Shown here piece by piece: positions 50,791-62,806 of a stretch of 64,000 nucleotides of DNA (positions are counted from its first letter, which is position 1; every line of letters starts with the position of its first letter). This stretch comes from JAFAXD01 sp963760435. GTDB taxonomy: Bacteria; Pseudomonadota; Alphaproteobacteria; Rhizobiales; Xanthobacteraceae. A program made the translations under genes and the position numbers. The notes under the pieces are model-generated. The model saw nothing but the letters and a program-made list of their open reading frames with translations, was not told the origin of the DNA and did not search any database. Location of the stretch: NCBI GenBank assembly GCA_963760435.1, contig CAVXDE010000036.1:248001-312000 (forward strand). The letters are read 5' to 3'.

Positions 50791-53532
50791 TCACTCCCCG
50801 CCGTTCTCGCCACCCTCCTCGCTCAACCGCTCCACCGAGACCACGCGCTCGCCGTCGGCCGTGTCGAACACGATCACGCCTTGGGTCGAGCGGCCGGCAA
50901 TGCGGATATCATCGACCGGGCAGCGAATAAGCTGTCCGCCGTTGGTGACCAGCATGATCTGATCGGTCTCCTCCACCGGGAATGACGCAACCAGCCGGCC
51001 GGTCTTGCGGCGGATCGAGCCATCCTTTTCACGCACGTCCATGGTCACCACGCCTTTGCCGCCGCGGCCGGTGGTGCGGTATTCGTAGGATGACGAGCGC
51101 TTGCCATAGCCGTTCTCGGAAATCGTCAGCACGAACTGCTCCGCCGCCGACATCTCCACATAGCGCTGCTCGCCCAACTCGATGGCGCCGTTCGCCGCCT
51201 CTTCGGCGTCGCCGGCAGGTTCCTCATCGACACTGCCGCCGCGGCGCACCGCACTCGCGCGGCGCAGATACGCGGCGCGCTCGTCGGCCGTCGCCTCGAC
51301 GTGGCGGAGGATCGTCAAGGAGATGATCCGATCCCCCTCCTCCAGCGCCATGCCGCGCACGCCCATGGAGGTGCGCCCCTGGAACACGCGTACCTCGGTC
51401 ACCGCAAAGCGGATGCACTGTCCGCCTGCCACGGTGAGCAGCACGTCATCGCGTTCGGTACAGATCTGCACGTCGACGATGGCCTCGCCGTCATCGAGCT
51501 TCATGGCGATAATGCCGGACGGGCGCACATCGACGAAATCAGAGAGCTTGTTGCGCCGGACGTTGCCGCCGGTGGTCGCAAACATGACGTCGAGCTCGCT
51601 CCAGCTCTGTTCATCCTCCGGCAAAGGCATGATGGTGGTGATTAGCTCGCCCTGCTCGAGCGGCAGGATGTTGACCAGAGCCTTGCCGCGCGCTTGCGGC
51701 GCGGCGATCGGCAGGCGCCAGACTTTCTGTTTGTAGACCCGCCCGTGCGAGGAGAAGAACAGCACCGGCGTATGGGTTGAGGCCACGAACAGCCGCGCGA
51801 CGAAATCCTCGTCGCGCGTTTGCATGCCGGCGCGCCCCTTGCCGCCGCGCCGCTGCGCCCGATAGCTCGAGAGCGGTACGCGCTTGACGTAACCGTGGTG
51901 CGAGACCGTGACCACCATGTCCTCACGCTGGATCAGGTCCTCGTCCTCGACCTCGCCTTCCTGCTCGATGATCGTGGTGCGGCGCGGGGTCGCGAACTCC
52001 TCCTTCACGGCCCGCATCTCGTCCTTGACGATGGTCTGAATGCGCGCGCGCGAGCGCAGGATATCGAGATAATCGGAGATCTCGGCCGCCAGCTTATCAA
52101 GTTCCTCGGCGATCTCCTCGCGGCCGAGCGCGGTGAGCCGTTGCAGGCGCAGATCGAGAATGGCCTTGGCCTGTTCGGCGGAAAGCCGATACGTGCTGTC
52201 TTCGCTGATGCGATGACGCGGATCATCGATCAGGGTGATCATGGCCGCAACCGCGGCTGCCGGCCAGTTGCGCCCCATCAGGGCTTCGCGCGCCGCGGCC
52301 GGATCGGGCGCGCCGCGGATGATGCGAATGATTTCGTCGATATTGGCAACAGCGATGGCCAGACCCACCAACACGTGCGCGCGTTCACGTGCCTTGTTGA
52401 GCAGGTACTTGGTGCGCCGCGAGACCACCTCCTCGCGGAAGCTGATGAACACGAGCAGCAGGTCCTTGAGCGACATGACCAGCGGCCGGCCGCCGTCGAG
52501 CGCCACCACGTTGGCACCGAAGCTCGTTTGCAGCGGGGTGAAGCGATAGATCTGGTTCAGCACCACGTCGCGCTCGGCATCGCGCTTGAGCTCGATCACG
52601 ACCCGATAGCCATGACGGTCGGACTCGTCGCGCAGCTCGGCGATGCCCTCGATCTTCTTCTCGCGCACCAGCTCACCGATGCGTTCCACCATGGCGGCCT
52701 TGTTCACCTGGTAGGGAATTTCCGTGACGATGATCGCATCGCGCCCGCGCAAGGTCTCAAACTCGACCTTGCCCCGCATCACGATTGAGCCTCGACCCAT
52801 GTGATAGGCGGCGCGGATGCCTTGCCGGCCGAGAATGATGCCGCCGGTCGGAAAGTCCGGTCCGGGCACGATCTTGATCAGATCATCAATGGAGAGCGCT
52901 GGATCATCGATCAGCGCCGTGCACGCGTCGATGATCTCGCCGAGATTGTGCGGCGGGATGTTGGTGGCCATGCCGACCGCGATGCCGCCGGCTCCGTTGA
53001 CCAACAGGTTTGGAAACCGGGCCGGCAGCACCACCGGTTCGTGCTCGTTACCGTCGTAGTTGGCCTGAAAATCGACGGTGTCTTTGTCGATATCGTCGAG
53101 CAGCGACATCGCCGGACGCGCCAACCGGCACTCGGTGTACCGCATGGCCGCCGGTGCATCGCCGTCGACCGAGCCAAAATTGCCCTGGCCGTCGATCAGC
53201 GGCAGGCGCATGGAAAAATCCTGCGCCATGCGCACGAGCGCGTCGTAGATCGCCGAGTCGCCGTGCGGGTGATATTTACCCATCACGTCGCCGACCACGC
53301 GGGCCGATTTCACGTATTTGCGGTCCGGGTAATGCCCCTGCTCGTGCATCGAGTAGAGGATGCGGCGATGCACCGGCTTGAGGCCGTCGCGCGCATCGGG
53401 GAGCGCCCGCGCCACGATCACGCTCATGGCGTAATCGAGATAGGAGCGCTTCATCTCCTCGGTGATGGAGACGGGCCGCACGTCAGAGGGACCGCCGGGT
53501 TCTCCCGGGTTCTGGTTATTGGAATCGGACAT
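50791..53532 (-). CDS. gyrA: DNA gyrase subunit A
   Basis: 913 residues. The breakage-reunion domain begins ITEEMKRSYLDYAMSVIVARALPDARDGLKPVHRRIL. The catalytic Tyr is Tyr132 in MRYTECRL. The quinolone-determining region is HPHGDSAIYDALVRM, with Ser93 and Asp97 at the positions of E. coli Ser83 and Asp87, the susceptible form. The beta-pinwheel C-terminal domain contains the GyrA box (QRRGGKGR) and an acidic insert near residues 755-795. Downstream lies coaD, upstream the divergent marC. Confidence 0.97.
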   Translation of the reverse strand: MSDSNNQNPGEPGGPSDVRPVSITEEMKRSYLDYAMSVIVARALPDARDGLKPVHRRILYSMHEQGHYPDRKYVKSARVVGDVMGKYHPHGDSAIYDALVRMAQDFSMRLPLIDGQGNFGSVDGDAPAAMRYTECRLARPAMSLLDDIDKDTVDFQANYDGNEHEPVVLPARFPNLLVNGAGGIAVGMATNIPPHNLGEIIDACTALIDDPALSIDDLIKIVPGPDFPTGGIILGRQGIRAAYHMGRGSIVMRGKVEFETLRGRDAIIVTEIPYQVNKAAMVERIGELVREKKIEGIAELRDESDRHGYRVVIELKRDAERDVVLNQIYRFTPLQTSFGANVVALDGGRPLVMSLKDLLLVFISFREEVVSRRTKYLLNKARERAHVLVGLAIAVANIDEIIRIIRGAPDPAAAREALMGRNWPAAAVAAMITLIDDPRHRISEDSTYRLSAEQAKAILDLRLQRLTALGREEIAEELDKLAAEISDYLDILRSRARIQTIVKDEMRAVKEEFATPRRTTIIEQEGEVEDEDLIQREDMVVTVSHHGYVKRVPLSSYRAQRRGGKGRAGMQTRDEDFVARLFVASTHTPVLFFSSHGRVYKQKVWRLPIAAPQARGKALVNILPLEQGELITTIMPLPEDEQSWSELDVMFATTGGNVRRNKLSDFVDVRPSGIIAMKLDDGEAIVDVQICTERDDVLLTVAGGQCIRFAVTEVRVFQGRTSMGVRGMALEEGDRIISLTILRHVEATADERAAYLRRASAVRRGGSVDEEPAGDAEEAANGAIELGEQRYVEMSAAEQFVLTISENGYGKRSSSYEYRTTGRGGKGVVTMDVREKDGSIRRKTGRLVASFPVEETDQIMLVTNGGQLIRCPVDDIRIAGRSTQGVIVFDTADGERVVSVERLSEEGGENGGE

Positions 53533-53671
53533 CGAACTGGGTCAGGCACCGTTTTTCGGGTCGGCTTTTGGGGCTGGGAGCGGGGCCAACATCTTGGCCG
53601 CGGACGACGAATTCTTATAGCCGATTCAGCCCGTAAACGCCATGCAAAAGCGCAGTATGCACATATGATTT

Positions 53672-53688
53672 ATTGAATGATTTTCAAT
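53672..53688. promoter_or_regulatory. Palindrome in the gyrA-marC intergenic region
   Basis: ATTGAATGATTTTCAAT has perfect six-base arms around a five-base spacer in an AT-rich patch. It may be a regulator-binding site for gyrA or marC; no known consensus is claimed. Confidence 0.3.
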
Positions 53689-53810
53689 GAGTTAATGCGG
53701 CCTTCTTGAGGCCATTCCACAACCGGCCGGTGAGCCACGGCCAATCCCCTGGAAGGGAGCGCCACGCAGGACCGCTCCCCGACTCACCGCGCGCGTGCTA
53801 CCGCGCCCGC

Positions 53811-54434
53811 ATGCCGCTCGACTACGTGGTTTCCGCCTTCGTTACCTTGCTGGTGGTGGTCGACCCGATCGGGCTCGTGCCTGTCTTTGCCGGCTTGACG
53901 GCGGGCTTGCCCCAAGACGCGCGGCAGAAGGTCGCTGTGCGCGCCTGCCTGATTGCCGCAACCATTTTGTTCGGCACCGCGATTGCCGGGGAGTTCCTGC
54001 TTCACACCCTCGGCATCACGCCGCCGGCGTTCGAGATCGCCGGCGGCCTGCTGCTGTTTCTCGTCGCAACCGAGATGGTGATCGGCACGCGGCTGAAGGA
54101 TCAGTCTCGCACCGCAGAGCAGGCAATCGAGGAGCATGTGCGCAACATCGCGGCGTTCCCGATAGCAATCCCGCTGATGGCTGGACCGGGCGCGATTGCG
54201 GCGACTGTCCTGCTCTCATCCGCGGCCTACACGGCCCTAATGTATGTTTCGCTGCTGCTGGTCATTGCTGCCGTTTGCGGCGTGACCCTGGCGGCATTCC
54301 ACTTCGCGGATCGGATCACCCGGTTGATCGGCATCACCGGCAACGTGGTCCTCTCCAAGTTGCTCGGCATCATCCTGGCCGCGCTCGCCGTGCAGTACGT
54401 GATCGACGGCATCCGTGCCGCGTTCGTGCGTTGA
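53811..54434 (+). CDS. marC: MarC family integral membrane protein
   Basis: 207 residues with six helices. The start MPLDYVVSAFVTLLVVVDPIGLVPVF and VEIGTRLK-type loop (TEMVIGTRLKDQ), FPIAIPLMAGPGAIAATVLL are MarC family (PF01914) landmarks. The ATG at 53811 fits the family start; the frame is open earlier. The family is not a proven drug transporter. It converges on a MetX-like gene 3 bases away. Confidence 0.92.
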   Translation: MPLDYVVSAFVTLLVVVDPIGLVPVFAGLTAGLPQDARQKVAVRACLIAATILFGTAIAGEFLLHTLGITPPAFEIAGGLLLFLVATEMVIGTRLKDQSRTAEQAIEEHVRNIAAFPIAIPLMAGPGAIAATVLLSSAAYTALMYVSLLLVIAAVCGVTLAAFHFADRITRLIGITGNVVLSKLLGIILAALAVQYVIDGIRAAFVR

Positions 54435-54437
54435 GCC

Positions 54438-55598
54438 TTACTTCTCCATAAAGCCGCGGATCTGTTCGGCAGCTTGGGCGATCGCCAGCACGCCATTGAG
54501 ATGGCCATAGGGGCCGATCAGCTTGCTGGTTTCGATGCTCGCTCCCCCGGCCGCGATCTGCTTGGCGGCGGTCTCCACAAGCGGCGCCTGGAACACCAAG
54601 TCTGTCGGCGAGTAGAGCAACAGTACCGGCATTTTGATTTTGCTCGCATCGGCGTTGGCGAGTTGGTTGGCCTTGACCAGATAGAGGAAATGATTGGCAT
54701 CCGATGTCTTGGCGCGAGCCGCCGCGAGCGTGTCGAGGGTCGCCTGCACCTTGAACATATTGTCCATCGCTTTGGCTGGGTCCTTGGCTGGATCCGCAGG
54801 TTCAAGGCCAAAGGTCTTCTGCGCCCATTCCCATTGGTTCGCCTGCAGGGTCACCACCTTGAGCGCCGCAGCGAGCCCTGCGAGCGGCGGCTCCTTGCCG
54901 TAGTAATCGCCGCCGTTCCACTTGGGATCGACCCGGATCGGCTGCCCCCAGATATCCAGCCACCCGATCAGGAATGGGTCGGCGGTCGGCGTACTGATCA
55001 CCGGCATGATGCGCTCGACCATGTCGGGGTAGCTTGCGGCCCACTCATAGGCCTGCAGCCCGCCCATCGAGGCGCCCGCCACCGCGTGCAGCTTGCGAAT
55101 GCCGAGGCTATCGACCAGCGCCTTCTGCACATTGACGAAGTCTTTGATGCTGACCACCGGGAAGCGCATCCCATAAGGTTTTCCGGTATCCGGATCGATG
55201 CTCGCCGGCCCGGTGGTCGTGACGTTCGGCGCGTTGACGTTGAGATTGACCAAAGTATCCGAGGACAGCACGAAATATTTGTTGGTATCGATCGCCTTAC
55301 CCGGACCGATGATCGCGTCCCAGTAGCCGGGAGCCGCATCGCTCGCTGCATATTTGCCAAACGCGTGGCTGGTACCGCTGAAGAAATGGGTGACCAGGAT
55401 CGCGTTGGATTTTTCCGCATTCAAGGTGCCCGCGGACTCCCAGCCGATCTTCACGTTCTTGATGGTGCCGCCGGCAACCGTCGTGTAGCTCGGCAGCTCG
55501 AACGTTTTCTTCTCAACGATCAAGTCGCCTGTCTGGGCGAATGCCAGCGCGGGAAACAGCAACGCGATCGCGGTGACGCACCGAGCCAATGGGCGCAC
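54438..55598 (-). CDS. Secreted MetX-like alpha/beta hydrolase
   Basis: 386 residues. Signal peptide RPLARCVTAIALLFPALAFAQTG, then a homoserine O-acetyltransferase-like domain: GYWDAIIGPGKAIDTNKYFVLSSDTL, the nucleophile elbow AVAGASMGGLQAYEWA, Asp in LLYSPTDLVF and His in GPYGHLNGV. The family is normally cytosolic; export suggests a different substrate such as an ester or amide outside the cytoplasm. A MetX role in methionine biosynthesis is therefore unlikely. Confidence 0.85.
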   Translation of the reverse strand: MRPLARCVTAIALLFPALAFAQTGDLIVEKKTFELPSYTTVAGGTIKNVKIGWESAGTLNAEKSNAILVTHFFSGTSHAFGKYAASDAAPGYWDAIIGPGKAIDTNKYFVLSSDTLVNLNVNAPNVTTTGPASIDPDTGKPYGMRFPVVSIKDFVNVQKALVDSLGIRKLHAVAGASMGGLQAYEWAASYPDMVERIMPVISTPTADPFLIGWLDIWGQPIRVDPKWNGGDYYGKEPPLAGLAAALKVVTLQANQWEWAQKTFGLEPADPAKDPAKAMDNMFKVQATLDTLAAARAKTSDANHFLYLVKANQLANADASKIKMPVLLLYSPTDLVFQAPLVETAAKQIAAGGASIETSKLIGPYGHLNGVLAIAQAAEQIRGFMEK

Positions 55599-55644
55599 GA
55601 ACTCCTCCCCAATTTAGATTTTGCACCAGTGGATTAATGCCATT

Positions 55645-56121
55645 CTACCACAAAGTTGGCTTCCAGATCATGAGCCCGAAGATCAGAAGCACGCCGATGA
55701 AAGCCGGCCAGCCCAGCGCAAACCAGATGGCGTAGAGGCGCCGGTATTCATCGGGCAGGTTCGCCGATTTTTGCGCGGCGTCACGAGCGACGTCGCGCAG
55801 GCGGATCTGGATGACGACGACGGGCAGCCAGCACAAGCCAACCACAACGTAAAGTGCCAGGGCTGCGAGGATCCACGACTCGAGCAGCGAATATCCGGTC
55901 AACCAGGCGAGCAACGCCCCCGAGATCGGCTGCACGATCACGGCGACTGCGGTAAAAATGGTGTCGGCGATGACCACCGTGCCCGCTGTCGCCGCGATAT
56001 TGGCGGGGTCGCCGGCGCGGTTCGCCATCCACATGAAGAAGGCGATCCCCAGCCCTGTTCCAAACAGGACGGACGCGCCGAGGATGTGCACAAGCCTTAG
56101 CGCCAAGATCAGATCGGTCAT
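55645..56121 (-). CDS. DUF2269 family membrane protein
   Basis: 158 residues from the ATG at 56121. Four helices; opening LILALRLVHILGASVLFGTGLGIAFFMW fits DUF2269. The ATGA overlaps the stop of the preceding gene by four bases, so it is translationally coupled to it. Function unknown, presumably inner membrane. Confidence 0.82.
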   Translation of the reverse strand: MTDLILALRLVHILGASVLFGTGLGIAFFMWMANRAGDPANIAATAGTVVIADTIFTAVAVIVQPISGALLAWLTGYSLLESWILAALALYVVVGLCWLPVVVIQIRLRDVARDAAQKSANLPDEYRRLYAIWFALGWPAFIGVLLIFGLMIWKPTLW

Positions 56122-57416
56122 CGCTCTTCGAGCACCGCAAGAGCGAATACGATCAGTAACAGAATCGGCACGATCTTGACCAAGCGGCCGAGCGGATCGA
56201 GCCAAAGCGCGGGAGCCAGCATCGTACCGAACAGCAGGTAAAGCACCGAGACTACCAGCATGCCGATCAGCGCAACTTGTGCGTAGGGCCGTATGGCAAC
56301 CGCGAGCCCCAAGGCGATGTCGATGATCGCACCGGCCGCGGTGGTCAGACTGGCGAGCGTGCTATGGACCCCGGCGCTCGCGAGAAGCGCCAGCGCACCG
56401 GACCACCCCGGACCAATGGCGATAACCCCGGAAATGATCCAGAAGGCCGCAAGGCACGCGATCGCCGCGGGCTTGAGAAAATAGAGCCTGGAAAACCATC
56501 GATCTTGGAGCGTAGCGGGCCGCTCATTGAGAATCGCATCGAGATCTTTTGGCTCAATTCCCGTCGCCGCGATCCAGCTGGTCGGATCGCCATGCATCCC
56601 GGCGGCAAGCTCGGCAAATGCCGTGGAACGCGCGGGGCTACGCCAGCCCAAATAAGCGAGTGCATCGGCCGCGGCGGTGACCGCACGGGCAATGACCGCC
56701 GGCAGTTCCAACGTTGGCTGCTGCGCAAACCCGAGCCACCGCCGTTGCGCCGAAACCAGATCTGCCACCCGATACGATCGCGGGTGCAGAAGCTCAAACG
56801 TCCCCCTCACCGGTAAGCCCGGTCCCAGTGCCCAAGCCACCGTGTGCGCGACATCCCCCACACTCACAATGCGCACCTGACGATCGCCGGCGATCAGCGG
56901 GGTCCGCCATGGCAATCCGGCGAGACCGCGCAACATGGCACTCGCCCCATACACGCCCGCGGCCAACACCACGCCGGGCCGCAGGATAATCCAGGGCACC
57001 GCGCTCGCGGTGAGGCTCGCGTCAGCGTGGCCCTTGGTTCTGGCGAATGCGCTGGCGCCCTGCTCGCCAGCCCCCATGGCCGAGATCTGCACCACGCGCT
57101 TGATGCCGAGATCCTGACATGCGGCGAACAGCGCAACCGGCGCGCTGGTATGCACGGCCGCGAGGTCATCACGCCAACTTTGCTGAAACGCGCCGGCGCA
57201 ATTCACCACCGCGTCGATGCCGGTGAGAATGTTTGTCCAGGCGTCTTTACTCTGCAGGTCACGGAAATCAGCAGCCACCCAACGCGCGTAGGGAAACTGC
57301 CGCCGTGCCGTGTCGATTCTGCGTCCGGTTCCGACCAGCTCGTGACCGTCGCGGTGCAAGCGTGCCAGCACCGCGGAGCCAATGAGACCATAGGCTCCGG
57401 TCACAAGCACGCGCAT
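56118..57416 (-). CDS. NAD(P)-binding SDR fused to a DoxX-like membrane domain
   Basis: 432 residues. The N-terminal atypical SDR (RVLVTGAYGLIGSAVLARLH with the G-x-x-G-x-x-G motif) runs to about 290. The C-terminal 130 residues form four helices resembling DoxX/DoxD-type quinone-linked proteins (ACLAAFWIISGVIAIGPGWSG). This SDR-DoxX fusion is known in several proteobacteria. A likely role is a nucleotide-driven redox step at the membrane. Coupled with the DUF2269 gene. Confidence 0.86.
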   Translation of the reverse strand: MRVLVTGAYGLIGSAVLARLHRDGHELVGTGRRIDTARRQFPYARWVAADFRDLQSKDAWTNILTGIDAVVNCAGAFQQSWRDDLAAVHTSAPVALFAACQDLGIKRVVQISAMGAGEQGASAFARTKGHADASLTASAVPWIILRPGVVLAAGVYGASAMLRGLAGLPWRTPLIAGDRQVRIVSVGDVAHTVAWALGPGLPVRGTFELLHPRSYRVADLVSAQRRWLGFAQQPTLELPAVIARAVTAAADALAYLGWRSPARSTAFAELAAGMHGDPTSWIAATGIEPKDLDAILNERPATLQDRWFSRLYFLKPAAIACLAAFWIISGVIAIGPGWSGALALLASAGVHSTLASLTTAAGAIIDIALGLAVAIRPYAQVALIGMLVVSVLYLLFGTMLAPALWLDPLGRLVKIVPILLLIVFALAVLEER

Positions 57417-57433
57417 TGCGTGCTATGCGGCTT

Positions 57434-57922
57434 TCAGAACGGGATCTCGTCGTCCATGTCGCCGCGCGATCCGCCGCCGGCACCAGCCATGGCCGGCTTG
57501 CGTTCACGCGGTGCCGGTCCCGGGGAACCGAAATCGCCGTTGTCATAGCTTGGCTCGCCGCCGCCCCCGCCGGCGCGATCGAGCATGGTGAGCACGGAAT
57601 TGAAGCCCTGCAGCACGATTTCCGTCGAGTAGCGCTCCTGGCCTTGCTGGTCCTGATATTTGCGCGTCTGCAGCGCACCCTCGATGTAAACCTTGGCGCC
57701 CTTTTTCAGGTACTGCTCCGCCACCTTGGCGAGCCCTTCGCTGAAGATCACGACCCGGTGCCATTCCGTCTTCTCGCGCCGCTCGCCGGTGTTCTTGTCA
57801 CGCCAGGTGTCTGAGGTGGCGACGCGCAGATGAACGATGGGCCGGCCGTCCTGCGTCCGCCGCACTTCCGGGTCTGCTCCCAGGTTCCCGACCAAAATCA
57901 CCTTGTTGACTGAGCCAGCCAT
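57434..57922 (-). CDS. ssb: Single-stranded DNA-binding protein
   Basis: 162 residues from the ATG at 57922. OB-fold start SVNKVILVGNLGADPEVRRTQDGRPIV, followed by WHRVVIFSEGLAKVAEQYLKKGAKVYIEG, then a Gly/Pro-rich linker and the acidic tip DDEIPF, which recruits partner proteins. It stands next to uvrA, a common alphaproteobacterial arrangement, and the SOS box lies in the shared region. Confidence 0.97.
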   Translation of the reverse strand: MAGSVNKVILVGNLGADPEVRRTQDGRPIVHLRVATSDTWRDKNTGERREKTEWHRVVIFSEGLAKVAEQYLKKGAKVYIEGALQTRKYQDQQGQERYSTEIVLQGFNSVLTMLDRAGGGGGEPSYDNGDFGSPGPAPRERKPAMAGAGGGSRGDMDDEIPF

Positions 57923-58082
57923 GCCTGCGCCTCCATGCGCCACCACCCGTTGCTTCCGGGCTTGATCCAAACTGCCGAGAACCCATTCACCAATAGACCG
58001 ACCGCCTCCGCCCGCAAGCGCAACATGGGAACCGTCCACACCCGTTGCTACCCGCTGGCCAGCAATCCACAGGCACGATATT

Positions 58083-58097
58083 GTTCTCTTTTTGTTC
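58083..58097. promoter_or_regulatory. LexA (SOS) box, direct-repeat type
   Basis: GTTC (58083-58086), seven bases, GTTC (58094-58097): exactly the alphaproteobacterial LexA consensus GTTC-N7-GTTC. It lies between divergent ssb (start 57922) and uvrA (start 58223), most likely regulating uvrA and possibly ssb. Confidence 0.8.
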
Positions 58098-58222
58098 TTA
58101 GCATGGCAGCATCCCCGGCGCAACGGTGCGATTCGCGCCTTCCCGCTGTGTACAGGTCGGCTGTGTGCACTGGCGAACGCGAGCGCGGCTGACTACCTTG
58201 CGGACGAAACCCCGAGTAGTGA

Positions 58223-61171
<2,949 letters not shown>

Positions 61172-61226
61172 ACGGCGGGTCTCCGTCCTTGCTCTGCGCC
61201 CGATGTGATGGCATGATGGCGCCATC

Positions 61227-61523
61227 ATGAATGCACGAACCCAGATCACATTGGATCCCGAGACCCAGCGGCGCGCTCACACCAAGGCCGCTGATCTTGG
61301 CATTTCGTTTGCGGAATATGTCCGCAGGCTGATCACGGCCGACCTTGGAGCTCAGCCGCGAAGGCTGGACATCTCCGCGCTATTCGACCTGGGCGCGTCG
61401 ACCGAACCTACGGACATTGCCCGGGACAAGGAGAAACTGCTCAATGAGGCGACGTGGGCTGATCATTTGCTGAAGACTGGGCGGAAGCCGGCGCGTCGCG
61501 TGACTACCCGTTCAAGACGTTGA
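61227..61523 (+). CDS. Ribbon-helix-helix antitoxin (VapB-like)
   Basis: 98 residues. RTQITLDPETQRRAHTKAADLGISFAEYVRRLI is a ribbon-helix-helix DNA-binding domain. The C-terminal half is charged and probably wraps the toxin. It overlaps the PIN gene by four bases, the usual antitoxin-toxin order. Confidence 0.85.
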   Translation: MNARTQITLDPETQRRAHTKAADLGISFAEYVRRLITADLGAQPRRLDISALFDLGASTEPTDIARDKEKLLNEATWADHLLKTGRKPARRVTTRSRR

Positions 61524-61933
61524 CAACCTTTGTCGATACATCGGTTTGGTTCGCCGCTGCAAATAACCGAGATCGTTACAACGCTCGGGCGAAGCAAATT
61601 CTTTCGGAACTCTCAGCTCCCCTGCTCACCGATCACATTCTTATTGAGACCTGGCGTCTCCTCAACAGCCGCGTCCATCGCCGAGCTGCCGAACAGTTCT
61701 GGTCGGGAATCCGACGTGGGTTGGCACATTTGGAAAGGATCACGATGGCCGATCTGGAGACCGCTTGGCTAATCGGTGAAGCTTTTCATGATCAGTCCTT
61801 TTCAATCGTCGATCGAACAAGCTTCGCCGTAATGGAGCGCCTCGCCCTCACACGGGTTGCAAGCTTCGACGACGATTTCGCAATTTATCGCTACGGGCGA
61901 TCGCGCGAGAAGTCGTTCGAGGTTCTCCGGTGA
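61520..61933 (+). CDS. PIN-domain toxin (VapC-like)
   Basis: 137 residues if started at the TTG at 61520, which overlaps the antitoxin stop. FVDTSVWFAA (first Asp), HILIETWRLL (Glu), and SIVDRTSFAVMERLALTRVASFDDDF (paired Asp) give the PIN active-site acids. It probably cleaves tRNA or mRNA when released from the antitoxin. TTG as start is unusual but the overlap favours it. Confidence 0.87.
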   Translation: MTTFVDTSVWFAAANNRDRYNARAKQILSELSAPLLTDHILIETWRLLNSRVHRRAAEQFWSGIRRGLAHLERITMADLETAWLIGEAFHDQSFSIVDRTSFAVMERLALTRVASFDDDFAIYRYGRSREKSFEVLR

Positions 61934-62043
61934 GCCTTGCCACGCGCGGGCTGGCCGCGCCACTTTTTCGCCTTAGTTGCCCAGATGCCACACTCCCTGA
62001 CCTGTGCTATAAATTCGCCTGGGTTCGTGGGGATTCTAGCCAA

Positions 62044-62355
62044 ATGATTACTGACGTGACCGAGGGAGAGTTTTCCCAGCTCGAGACACGCGTCGCGATT
62101 GTCGAACGCGAGGTCGATGGCGAGAAGCTTGTTACGCGCCATATTCTGGAGCAAACCCGCCATAACGGGGACGACCTGGCCGCAATCCTGGGTCGGTTGG
62201 ATCGAATCGAGCAACGGCTGAACGGTGTCGATCTCGCCACGCTGGTCAAGACCGTTGGCAGCCTGGAGCGCAAGCTCGACGGATTGACCAAAAACCTCCC
62301 GAAGATCATCGAGGAATCGGTGCGCGAAGCCCTGCGCGAGCGCACTGCGCGCTAA
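62044..62355 (+). CDS. Small coiled-coil protein
   Basis: About 103 residues from the ATG at 62044; an earlier in-frame start at 61930 adds a region with no coiled-coil character. VTEGEFSQLETRVAIVEREVDGEKLVTRH is charged heptad sequence, and the C-terminal part (NLPKIIEESVREALRER) is helical. No signal peptide. Function unknown. Confidence 0.6.
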   Translation: MITDVTEGEFSQLETRVAIVEREVDGEKLVTRHILEQTRHNGDDLAAILGRLDRIEQRLNGVDLATLVKTVGSLERKLDGLTKNLPKIIEESVREALRERTAR

Positions 62356-62806
62356 AGCCTTGGCTGAGGCCGTCCCTTCGCCATCTTGGACGGCACTTTT
62401 ACCAGCGCTTCGCCATCCAGCACGATATCGTTGCGGACCCGGCATATGCAGGTGAGCCGGGCGCGCAGGCGCTCGGGAAAGAGCTCGGCAACCGCAACGG
62501 TGACCTCGACCGTGTCGCCGATCCGCACCGGTGCACGAAAGTTCAGGGTCTGCGACACATAAACTGCGCCGGGCCCGGGAGCCGGGTGCCGAGCACGGCC
62601 GAGATCAGGCTCGCGGTGTAGAGCCCGTGGGCGATGCGAGCGCCGAACGAGGTCTTGGCGGCGAAGTGCTCCGAAAGGTGGATGGGGTTGCGGTCCCCGG
62701 TCAGCTGCGCAAAGCCGATCACGTCGGAAGAAGCGACAGTCTTGTTCAGCGTCTCGGTCATACCGACCGAAAGATCTTCGAAAAATAACGTTCGCAATTC
62801 AAGCAT
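62352..62806 (-). CDS. MaoC-like (R)-specific enoyl-CoA hydratase, one-base frameshift
   Basis: After repair about 151 residues. LRTLFFEDLSVGMTETLNKTVASSDVIGFAQLTGDRNPIHLSEHFAAKTSFGARIAHG contains the hydratase motif (catalytic Asp and His in GDRNPIH). At about 62577 one G is missing; adding it restores PGAVYVSQTLNFRAPVRIGDTVEV and the rest of the hot-dog fold to the stop at 62352. Related enzymes hydrate (R)-3-hydroxyacyl-CoA for polyhydroxyalkanoate or fatty-acid metabolism. The 3' end overlaps the coiled-coil gene by four bases. Confidence 0.82.
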
